From Clostridia bacterium (GTDB taxonomy: Bacteria; Bacillota; Clostridia; HGM11327): 14,478 bases of DNA. Within the stretch, counting starts at the first letter, position 1. Each line of letters starts with the position of its first letter. The stretch spans positions 1 through 14,478 of the forward strand of contig JAGBHJ010000110.1 in assembly GCA_017935525.1 (NCBI GenBank). Direction: 5' to 3'. Both the position numbers and the translations under genes were made by a program. The notes beneath the pieces are model-generated. The model was given only the letters and a program-made list of their open reading frames with translations. It was not told the origin of the DNA and did no database searches. Positions 1 through 5,521 of the stretch are shown one piece after another.

Positions 1-563
1 ACCTCTGCAAGATATGTCTGCATTGTCTTGGATTCTTCAACCGTAATAACGCCGTCCTTGCCAACCTTATCCATAGCGTCAGCAATCAGGTTACCGATAT
101 CCTCGTTAGCTGCGGAGATAGTTGCAACCTGAGCGATGGAAGCCTTATTCTCAATGGGTTTGCTCATTTCCTTGAGTGCCTCAATTGCTGCGTCAACTGC
201 CTTTTTGATACCACTCTTAACGATCATGGGGTTTGCGCCTGCCGCAACGTTCTTAAGACCCTCCTGAACGATAGCCTGTGCAAGAACTGTTGCTGTTGTT
301 GTACCGTCGCCTGCTACGTCGTTTGTCTTTGTAGCTACTTCCTTAACAAGTTGTGCGCCCATATTCTCGAAGGGGTTCTCCAGCTCGATCTCCTTGGCGA
401 TAGTAACACCGTCGTTTACGATCTGGGGTGCGCCAAACTTCTTATCAAGCACAACGTTTCTGCCCTTGGGGCCCATTGTGATCTTTACTGTATTTGCAAG
501 GGTGTCAACGCCCTTCTGAAGTGCCTTTCTGGCATCTTCACCAAACAAAAGCTGCTTTGCCAT
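1..563 (-). CDS. groEL: Chaperonin GroEL (Hsp60), N-terminal part, cut by window edge
   Basis: The large chaperonin subunit forms the 14-mer cytosolic folding chamber and works with GroES and ATP. The minus-strand reading starts at 563 with MAKQLLFGEDARKALQKGV and continues about 187 residues to the window edge, so roughly the first third of the usual ~545 residues is present. Visible hallmarks are the nucleotide-binding segment TMGPKGRNVVL, the phosphate-contacting DGVTIAKEIE, and GDGTTTATVLAQ, which carries the family's catalytic-region aspartate. A GGAG Shine-Dalgarno lies just upstream of the ATG in the 26-bp gap after groES, so the two genes are one operon. Identity is certain from the N-terminal motifs; the rest lies outside the window. 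Confidence 0.98.
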   Translation of the reverse strand, partial: MAKQLLFGEDARKALQKGVDTLANTVKITMGPKGRNVVLDKKFGAPQIVNDGVTIAKEIELENPFENMGAQLVKEVATKTNDVAGDGTTTATVLAQAIVQEGLKNVAAGANPMIVKSGIKKAVDAAIEALKEMSKPIENKASIAQVATISAANEDIGNLIADAMDKVGKDGVITVEESKTMQTYLAE

Positions 564-589
564 AATATTTATTCTCCAATCTTTTTTTA

Positions 590-877
590 TTAGTCTTCGA
601 TAACTGCCAGGATGTTGCTCTGGCTAACGATGATGTACTCCGTACCCTCAAGCTTGATCTCTGTGCCCTTGTAGCGCTCAAACACTACCTTGTCACCCTT
701 CTTGATGTACATCTTGATCTCCTTGCCATCAACCACGTCGCCGGGGCCTACCTCAAGTACCTCTGCAAACTGAGGCTTTTCCTTTGCTGTGCCTGTAAGG
801 ATGATGCCACTCTTGGTCTCCTCAACGTTGTCGCACATTTTTACTACTACTTTCTCACCTAAAGGCTTGATCTTCAT
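590..877 (-). CDS. groES: Co-chaperonin GroES (Hsp10)
   Basis: This 95-residue protein is the heptameric lid of the GroEL chamber. It opens with MKIKPLGEKVVVKM and carries the family signature ending GIILTGTAKEKPQFAEV, followed by VLEVGPG and the GDKVVFERYKGTEIKLEG segment. Length is typical (94-97 residues). The ATG at 877 follows GGAGGAATCATT, a strong ribosome binding site. It is the first gene of the groES-groEL operon, and the CIRCE element about 50 bp upstream implies repression by HrcA, with induction when HrcA is titrated from GroEL during protein-folding stress. Nothing in the sequence is unusual. Confidence 0.98.
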   Translation of the reverse strand: MKIKPLGEKVVVKMCDNVEETKSGIILTGTAKEKPQFAEVLEVGPGDVVDGKEIKMYIKKGDKVVFERYKGTEIKLEGTEYIIVSQSNILAVIED

Positions 878-926
878 AATGATTCCTCCATTTTTTGTAT
901 TATATACGTGTTACGTTTCTATATTA

Positions 927-953
927 TTAGCACTCTCTGTCATTGAGTGCTAA
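927..953 (-). promoter_or_regulatory. CIRCE operator (HrcA binding site)
   Basis: TTAGCACTC, nine bases, then GAGTGCTAA: an exact match to the consensus CIRCE inverted repeat that binds the heat-shock repressor HrcA. It lies between the inferred groES promoter and start codon, so it acts as a DNA operator and would also sit in the 5' leader of the transcript. Confidence 0.97.
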
Positions 954-961
954 CACTGTAT

Positions 962-989
962 ATTTTACTCTTTTTTTTATTTTTTGCAA
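962..989 (-). promoter_or_regulatory. Probable sigma-A promoter of groES-groEL
   Basis: On the minus strand, TTGCAA (984-989) and TAAAAT (962-967) are separated by 16 bp. The start site would fall at the upstream edge of CIRCE, the usual arrangement for HrcA-repressed groE operons. The boxes are not perfect, so the exact placement is inferred. Confidence 0.55.
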
Positions 990-1212
990 CGCATAAACGT
1001 ATTGATATTTTGGCATTTTACAATATTATTGACTAAAAACTGGAAAATAATGCGTAAAATAATATATTTTCTCTCCTTTTTACAGTATTTCTATTGTTTT
1101 CTATGATTTTCGATTTTAGAATGAAATATTGATAATTAGTTCTTAATAATTTAATATTTCCCTCATTCCAAAGTATATGCGAGAGGGAAGCAGTATATGC
1201 GCCGAATATCAA
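990..1212. other. AT-rich divergent intergenic region, no gene seen
   Basis: This stretch separates groES from the divergent operon starting at 1274. It is strongly AT-rich, with no convincing reading frame or RNA gene. Two details near its right end may be regulatory: the 10-mer AGTATATGCG occurs at 1172-1181 and again at 1192-1201 (20 bp apart, about two helical turns), and TTCCCTC (1158-1164) faces GAGGGAA (1183-1189) as an inverted repeat with an 18-bp gap. Both lie just upstream of the promoter at 1224. Confidence 0.5.
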
Positions 1213-1227
1213 TCAACGATTGGTTGA
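1213..1227. promoter_or_regulatory. Candidate operator dyad TCAAC-N5-GTTGA
   Basis: TCAACGATTGGTTGA is a 15-bp dyad whose last four bases are the first four of the -35 box TTGACA. Its layout resembles the two 15-bp dyads at 5400-5414 and 5436-5450 (TCAAG-N5-CTTGA). Binding here could block or assist RNA polymerase. The match is partial and the regulator unknown. Confidence 0.4.
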
Positions 1228-1252
1228 CAAAGGAGTGGGCTTGTGATATACT
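1224..1252 (+). promoter_or_regulatory. Sigma-A promoter of the 1274-3738 operon
   Basis: TTGACA (1224-1229), 17-bp spacer, TATACT (1247-1252), with TG two bases upstream of the -10 as an extended -10. Transcription would start near 1259 and the leader carries the GGGGGAGGAG ribosome binding site for the ATG at 1274. No other promoter is apparent within the three-gene operon. Confidence 0.85.
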
Positions 1253-1273
1253 ATCCATGATGGGGGAGGAGCT

Positions 1274-1969
1274 ATGATAATAGAGATCGATGGATACGAA
1301 TTTGACGCAGACGTGGACAAAACTGCGGAATATTACAATAATATAACTCTGTGCGACTGCCCATGCTGCAGAAATTATTACACCTCGGCGGCAGAAAAGA
1401 TGCCGGAGCTTGCGGAAATGCTTTTGAGGCTTGGCGTGGATATTGCAAAGCCCGACGAGATATTCTGGAGCGAGCATGAGGGCAAATGCGCATATGACCA
1501 GGTATCGTACACCGTGTGCGGCAACATAAAAAGATGCGGTGAATACGAGATAGACCTATATGGGGAGGGCTATTTTGTCAGCATAGTGCCCAATAATGAC
1601 TACGTGCCAAATCAGCAGACGGAGGAATACTTTGTGCTTAACGTGTTTGGTGTAGCCTTGGATTGGGTGTTGGATGAGCCCTTTGAGGAGGCACCTTTGC
1701 CACCAAAGAGCAAATGGCGCTTGGCAAAAACTTGTGCGATAATTGGCGCTGTGGCGGCGGTGCTTGTGCCGATACTGTACGTTGAGACCACGGGAGTAGG
1801 ACTTTCCGCAGATGTAAGCAGGATTGCCCGCACAGTCAGCTTCGGCTTTCTTCTGGCAGCGTGCGTAATTACATTTTTAGAGAGAAAAGCCCGTGGACAA
1901 AAGCCGTCCATAGGGTTAATAAGCATTACCATAGGGCTTTTGATAGTGGGTATAGGCTTGTGGATATGA
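1274..1969 (+). CDS. Cys-rich N-terminal domain membrane protein, function unknown
   Basis: This 231-residue protein is not one I can assign a function to. Residues 1-135 form a soluble domain with a cysteine cluster: C27, C29, C31 and C32 in LCDCPCCRNYY, then C72, C82 and C88. Such spacing could bind a metal or be redox active, but that is inference. A proline-rich linker (136-147) leads to three hydrophobic segments at about 152-170, 186-201 and 211-230, so the C-terminal part is membrane-embedded. I recall similar CDCPxCRNYY-type domains in Firmicutes proteins of unknown function. The start is fixed by GGGGGAGGAG six bases upstream. It is the first gene of an operon with a methyltransferase 10 bp downstream. 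Confidence 0.75.
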   Translation: MIIEIDGYEFDADVDKTAEYYNNITLCDCPCCRNYYTSAAEKMPELAEMLLRLGVDIAKPDEIFWSEHEGKCAYDQVSYTVCGNIKRCGEYEIDLYGEGYFVSIVPNNDYVPNQQTEEYFVLNVFGVALDWVLDEPFEEAPLPPKSKWRLAKTCAIIGAVAAVLVPILYVETTGVGLSADVSRIARTVSFGFLLAACVITFLERKARGQKPSIGLISITIGLLIVGIGLWI

Positions 1970-1979
1970 AGGAGATAAT

Positions 1980-2648
1980 ATGTTAGAAAAAATGGATGAG
2001 TTTTTTGATGCTCGCCTTGATGGCTACGAGGAGCATCAGCTGACTTGTATAGACGGAGCAGAGGAGTTTTACCCCTTTACTGCTCGGTGCCTGCCAAAGG
2101 GCGAGGTTGATATACTGGACCTTGGATGCGGCACGGGGCTGGAGCTGAACGAATATTTTAAGCTTTCCCCGACGTCGAGGGTGACGGGTATTGATCTTGC
2201 AAAGGGTATGCTGGCGGAAATGAAGAGAAAATTCAGCGGCAGAAAACTGACTCTTATTTGCGGCTCCTACTTTGACGTTGACTTGGGCAGGGAGGCCTAC
2301 GACGGAATTGTTTCCGTAGAGTCTCTGCATCACTTTACAAAGGAAGAGAAGACAGGGCTTTATAAAAAGCTGGTGACTGCGTTGAGGATGGGCGGCAGCT
2401 TTATACTGACTGACTATTTTGCTCTTTCCGACGAGGAGGAGGCAATGCTGAGAGCAGAGCTTATCCGTCTGAAAAAGGAGCAGGGCATTGAGGATGGTGA
2501 GTTTTACCACTACGATACGCCTCTTACGGTTGCCCACGAGGTGGGAGCACTGAAAAATGCAGGATTTATGTCCGTGGAGGTGCTGAAAAGCTGGGGCGCT
2601 ACCCACACCATAAGAGCGACAAAATGGAGCTGCTCGGATGAAAAGTAA
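1980..2648 (+). CDS. Class I SAM-dependent methyltransferase
   Basis: This 222-residue protein has the Rossmann-type methyltransferase fold. Motif I is ILDLGCGTGLE (45-55), the SAM-ribose acidic residue is in VTGID (68-72), and SVESLHHFT (112-120) followed by LRMGGSFILTDYF (135-147) matches motifs around strands 4 and 5. It transfers a methyl group from SAM to an unknown acceptor; the type resembles UbiE/small-molecule methyltransferases more than DNA or rRNA enzymes. No signal peptide, so cytosolic. AAGGAGATAAT precedes the ATG at 1980, ten bases after the upstream stop, and its 3' end overlaps the next gene by 11 bases, implying coupled translation. The substrate may be tied to the neighbouring kinase-like protein. 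Confidence 0.9.
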   Translation: MLEKMDEFFDARLDGYEEHQLTCIDGAEEFYPFTARCLPKGEVDILDLGCGTGLELNEYFKLSPTSRVTGIDLAKGMLAEMKRKFSGRKLTLICGSYFDVDLGREAYDGIVSVESLHHFTKEEKTGLYKKLVTALRMGGSFILTDYFALSDEEEAMLRAELIRLKKEQGIEDGEFYHYDTPLTVAHEVGALKNAGFMSVEVLKSWGATHTIRATKWSCSDEK

Positions 2649-3738
2649 TATAAGACTTAACAGGGTTATCCTTGCAGGATTGCCCAAGATATACGGACTG
2701 GATAAATACGAGGGGGCCACTGCGTTTGATATATTTTCCTCGGGAGAGGTGATACACACGGTTGCTCAAAGCCGCCATCTGCTGGGAATAGGGGATGACG
2801 TTGACGGAGCAGACTATCCAAAGGTGCTTTCTGCGGCACTTGCCACAGGAAATACGGCGGCAAAGGAAATAGCAATGGACCTTGGCAGGCGTCTGGGCAT
2901 TATACTGTGGGTGATGAAGACTGCATCAAGCGCTACACGAGAGGCTAACAGTTGGTATGACGACGGCGAGTGGTTGGCATGGATAAATGCCCGTAAGATA
3001 TTCCTTACGGGAGGCCTCGCAAGCCCCTGTCTGGGTGACGAGCTGGCAAAATACGCCATGGAGCTTCTGCAGGAGCTGGGTGTAAAGGACATGGAGGTCA
3101 TACCGGGGAAATACCCCTCCCAAGCACCGCTGATAGCGGCGGCAAGATTTAATAAGGAGGATTGCAGTTCCTCCTTGGTGCTGGATTTTGGGCACACCTT
3201 TGTAAAAGCAGGCGTAGCAATGTATGACGGGGACAGAGTAACGGGTATCAGACCCTTGGAAAAGGTGCCTTCACGGTTTATGGGTAAGGGATACTCATCT
3301 GCTGACGAGGAGCTTTTGGAAGCAAAAGAGCTTCACGGCTTTATTGCAGACGTGATCGAGGGGCATTATAGGGCAAACCTGTGTGACGGATTTTCCCACC
3401 ACGTAGTAATAAGCATTGCGAATAACGTGGAAAACGGAAGGATCGGCAGCGGTGGTTGTTATTACAAGCTACAACTGCTGGGTGACGTATACAGAGATGT
3501 ATTAATGATGGAGTTATCCCACCGTCTTGGGCATGACGTGGATGTTACCTTACTCCATGACGGATATGCCGCGGCAATGTGCTTTGCGGGAGAGCAGGAT
3601 GCAATACAAATAGCTCTTGGCACTGCGTTTGGAGTAGGCTTTCCCGAGGAGCTGCCGTGGTTAAAGAAAGTAGATATTGAGGAGTACGGTCCTACAAATA
3701 TAAAATCACCCTCGTGCAAATTCTACGCGAGGGTGTAA
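2638..3738 (+). CDS. ROK/ASKHA-fold kinase-like protein with apparently permuted domain order
   Basis: This 366-residue protein has sugar-kinase/actin-fold motifs in unusual order. The first half resembles the C-terminal half of ROK kinases: AFDIFSSGEVI (29-39, like the LExYASG helix), ATGNTAAKEIAMDLGRRLG (69-87), the adenosine-type strand IFLTGGLAS (121-129) and QAPLIAAAR (162-170, like the LIGAA end of ROK proteins). The second half resembles the N-terminal half: phosphate-1 loop LVLDFGHTFVKAG (180-192), a possible catalytic aspartate in LLHDGYAAAM (D308) and phosphate-2 loop IALGTAFGVGF (325-335), close to the C terminus. The ROK zinc motif CxCGxxGC is absent. It probably binds ATP; the substrate is unknown. 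GGAG at 2626 supports the ATG at 2638, overlapping the methyltransferase stop. Confidence 0.6.
   Translation: MKSNIRLNRVILAGLPKIYGLDKYEGATAFDIFSSGEVIHTVAQSRHLLGIGDDVDGADYPKVLSAALATGNTAAKEIAMDLGRRLGIILWVMKTASSATREANSWYDDGEWLAWINARKIFLTGGLASPCLGDELAKYAMELLQELGVKDMEVIPGKYPSQAPLIAAARFNKEDCSSSLVLDFGHTFVKAGVAMYDGDRVTGIRPLEKVPSRFMGKGYSSADEELLEAKELHGFIADVIEGHYRANLCDGFSHHVVISIANNVENGRIGSGGCYYKLQLLGDVYRDVLMMELSHRLGHDVDVTLLHDGYAAAMCFAGEQDAIQIALGTAFGVGFPEELPWLKKVDIEEYGPTNIKSPSCKFYARV
3707..3735 (-). terminator. Candidate terminator for the minus-strand metalloprotease gene
   Basis: CACCCTCG (3707-3714) pairs with CGAGGGTG (3728-3735), a perfect 8-bp stem with a 13-base loop. Read on the minus strand it is followed by ATTTTAT, a modest T tract, and lies about 34 bp past the stop at 3769. 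On the plus strand it ends just before the stop of the converging gene and lacks a T tract. A perfect palindrome ACCTTAAGGT (3760-3769) sits between the two stops. Confidence 0.4.
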
Positions 3739-3768
3739 GAACCGCAACGCAGATCGCCTACCTTAAGG

Positions 3769-5340
3769 TCAAAACAGACGATCAATACGGTCAAATGCAT
3801 CCAGTACCTCGCTCCATTTGGGGATGACCAATGCGGCAAGGTCGATGTTATCCTTAACAGGTTGAGGATCTACCACCGATGTGATGAAAAATCTTGTGGT
3901 GTTCAGTACAAAGGTAAGCTCTGCCCTCATGGGGGAGCCGTTTTTGAATATAAATGCGTATGAATGCGCCAGCGGATAGTCCTTGCCGTCGTGATGGCGG
4001 GGCGTTTCCACCTTTGCACCTACACGCTCAAAATCAAAGGAAAGCGCATCCTCAATGCTGTCGTAGGCTACGGCTTCAACGGTAATTCCGTCTGCGACAA
4101 GGATCTGTCGGGGCATATCGCATGGCAATGCAATACTATTGCCAAAATTCAACGCAGTGGCGGGGTTTGGTACAAAGCTGCCGTTAAATCGGGCGCATAT
4201 CCTTTCCTCAAACGCGTCAGAGGCGGTGTTTTCCTCTCCGCGGACAAAAAACGATATTCGTGTGAGCCTTGCGATTATCTGATCCATGGCTTGCTTGTCC
4301 GTTTGCGGTGTGGGAAGCATGGTGTCTATGTAATGGGGAACCTCGTTGGCATCAAATGTGCCGCAAGAATATTTGCCCTCAAGCCAGCTGTTGTAATCTG
4401 CGATCTCGCCATCCTCCTCCGTCATCTTACCAAACAGATAGAGCGAAAGAGGGACACAGCCTCCGTAACGCCTGAGCCCGGAATTAAGTATGTGCTCCTT
4501 TGCCATGGCTCCGCTTTTCCACATGGTGTAGTACTCCGCTGCCATGGTGTGCTCCTCCTCGTCACCTGAGTGCATATCTTCTATAAGGTAGCGATGGGTG
4601 GCGGAAAGGTAGGGAGTGGATCCGACAAAGTCAGAATAATAATTTGTGACCTTGTTTGAGGAAAAACCGTGTATCAGCTCGTGGGCAATGGTGGACAAGA
4701 ATCCGCCGTTGTATAAATTGGGATTGTGATACACTGCCTCAAGAAAGCCTATATCAAGTAAAGTAAAGCAGATGGGATTTGACATCAGAGATATGTACAC
4801 GGTAGGGTCCTTTACAGGGTGAGCCTTGAGGGCATTTATTATGCGGAATATCTCGTCGGTGTTCGTATTGCGGTAAGCATCCTCCAGTCTTTGTATGTGG
4901 GCTTCCTCGTGAGGGAGAATGTATTCCCGCCAAAGCTCCTCAAAACCGATCCTTTGGAACGCCCTTATCTGCTTGCGGATGATCTTGTCACCGCCGTTTT
5001 TTATCTGCTGCACAAGGGGCAGGGTGTATGATAGGGTGAATTCATTGGTTATCTTTTCGCGGCAGACCTTTTCCACATCGTCCATATTCAGGAACATATT
5101 GTAAAGCTCATCCAATGTTGCGGTTTCGGGTGACGGCAGGTATGCGGCAACGATGCCGCAGAGAGTGGAAAAGCTGTAGGGTGACTTATCCAATTCCTCA
5201 TCCAAAAGCTCCTTGATCTTTTCCAGCGCGGACTTTTGTTCGGGAGTAAAGCGGAAAGCGTTATATTCAAAATACTCTAATTGTGTGGGTATGCAGATAA
5301 AGTCAAAAATCATTGACGTTGCAAGTTTGATGTTTTTCAT
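3769..5340 (-). CDS. HExxH zinc-metalloprotease-like protein, unassigned family
   Basis: This 523-residue protein carries STIAHELIHGFSS (216-228) with the zinc-binding HELIH at 220-224. Candidate third ligands are glutamates in RYLIEDMHSGDEEEHTMAAEYY (split here as E254, E261-E263 and E269), as in gluzincin-like enzymes. The N-terminal ~200 residues are mostly helical in character, and the ~110 C-terminal residues look like a separate strand-rich domain. There is no signal peptide or clear membrane span, so it may act in the cytosol. I cannot name its family or substrate. The ATG at 5340 is chosen because AAAGGAGATCGGT precedes it; an in-frame ATG at 5457 would place the start inside the promoter and operator. 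It is divergent from the transglutaminase-like gene and shares its operator region. Confidence 0.75.
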   Translation of the reverse strand: MKNIKLATSMIFDFICIPTQLEYFEYNAFRFTPEQKSALEKIKELLDEELDKSPYSFSTLCGIVAAYLPSPETATLDELYNMFLNMDDVEKVCREKITNEFTLSYTLPLVQQIKNGGDKIIRKQIRAFQRIGFEELWREYILPHEEAHIQRLEDAYRNTNTDEIFRIINALKAHPVKDPTVYISLMSNPICFTLLDIGFLEAVYHNPNLYNGGFLSTIAHELIHGFSSNKVTNYYSDFVGSTPYLSATHRYLIEDMHSGDEEEHTMAAEYYTMWKSGAMAKEHILNSGLRRYGGCVPLSLYLFGKMTEEDGEIADYNSWLEGKYSCGTFDANEVPHYIDTMLPTPQTDKQAMDQIIARLTRISFFVRGEENTASDAFEERICARFNGSFVPNPATALNFGNSIALPCDMPRQILVADGITVEAVAYDSIEDALSFDFERVGAKVETPRHHDGKDYPLAHSYAFIFKNGSPMRAELTFVLNTTRFFITSVVDPQPVKDNIDLAALVIPKWSEVLDAFDRIDRLF

Positions 5341-5370
5341 ACCGATCTCCTTTGGGTTTCTTTTATGAGA

Positions 5371-5399
5371 ATTATAACACGGGTATTGTAAAAAGTCCA
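5371..5399 (-). promoter_or_regulatory. Sigma-A promoter of the metalloprotease-like gene
   Basis: On the minus strand, TGGACT (5394-5399), 17-bp spacer, TATAAT (5371-5376). The -35 box directly abuts the 15-bp dyad at 5400-5414. The transcript would start near 5364 with a leader of about 24 bases, which rules out the upstream in-frame ATG at 5457. Confidence 0.75.
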
Positions 5400-5455
5400 T
5401 CAAGCGTTGCTTGAGTTTGGGGAAATTTGAAAAACTCAAGTGATGCTTGATGGAC
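5395..5455. repeat. Long inverted repeat: shared operator of divergent genes
   Basis: Arms at 5395-5418 and 5432-5455 match at 21 of 24 positions around a 13-base centre. Each arm itself contains a 15-bp dyad: TCAAGCGTTGCTTGA (5400-5414) and TCAAGTGATGCTTGA (5436-5450). The outer 11 bases of each arm read GCTTGATGGAC outward, so each divergent promoter gets the same dyad followed at once by its -35 TGGAC(A/T). The three arm mismatches would be G-U pairs in plus-strand RNA, but the repeat lies upstream of both inferred start sites, so a DNA operator is more likely than an RNA element. The protein bound is unknown. Confidence 0.8.
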
Positions 5456-5479
5456 AAAAAGAAAAAATTGTGATATCAT
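5451..5479 (+). promoter_or_regulatory. Sigma-A promoter of the transglutaminase-like gene
   Basis: TGGACA (5451-5456), 17-bp spacer, TATCAT (5474-5479). The -35 begins one base after the dyad at 5436-5450, mirror-symmetric to the opposing promoter. The suboptimal -35 and -10 boxes would suit activation, but repression is equally possible. Confidence 0.7.
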
Positions 5480-5521
5480 ATTGCCAACATCATGATGACG
5501 GAGTTATTAAAGGAGGAAAAT

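Noticed and set aside
1983..2759. Minus-strand reading frame of 258 codons
   Set aside because: It mirrors the methyltransferase gene and has no ribosome binding site or recognisable domain.
5395..5455. Transcription terminator between the divergent genes
   Set aside because: The genes are divergent, the repeat lies upstream of both promoters' start sites, and the arms fit promoter-proximal operators better.
5341..5457. In-frame N-terminal extension of the metalloprotease-like gene to an ATG at 5457
   Set aside because: It would cover the inverted repeat and the minus-strand -35/-10, has no ribosome binding site, and the ATG at 5340 has a strong one.
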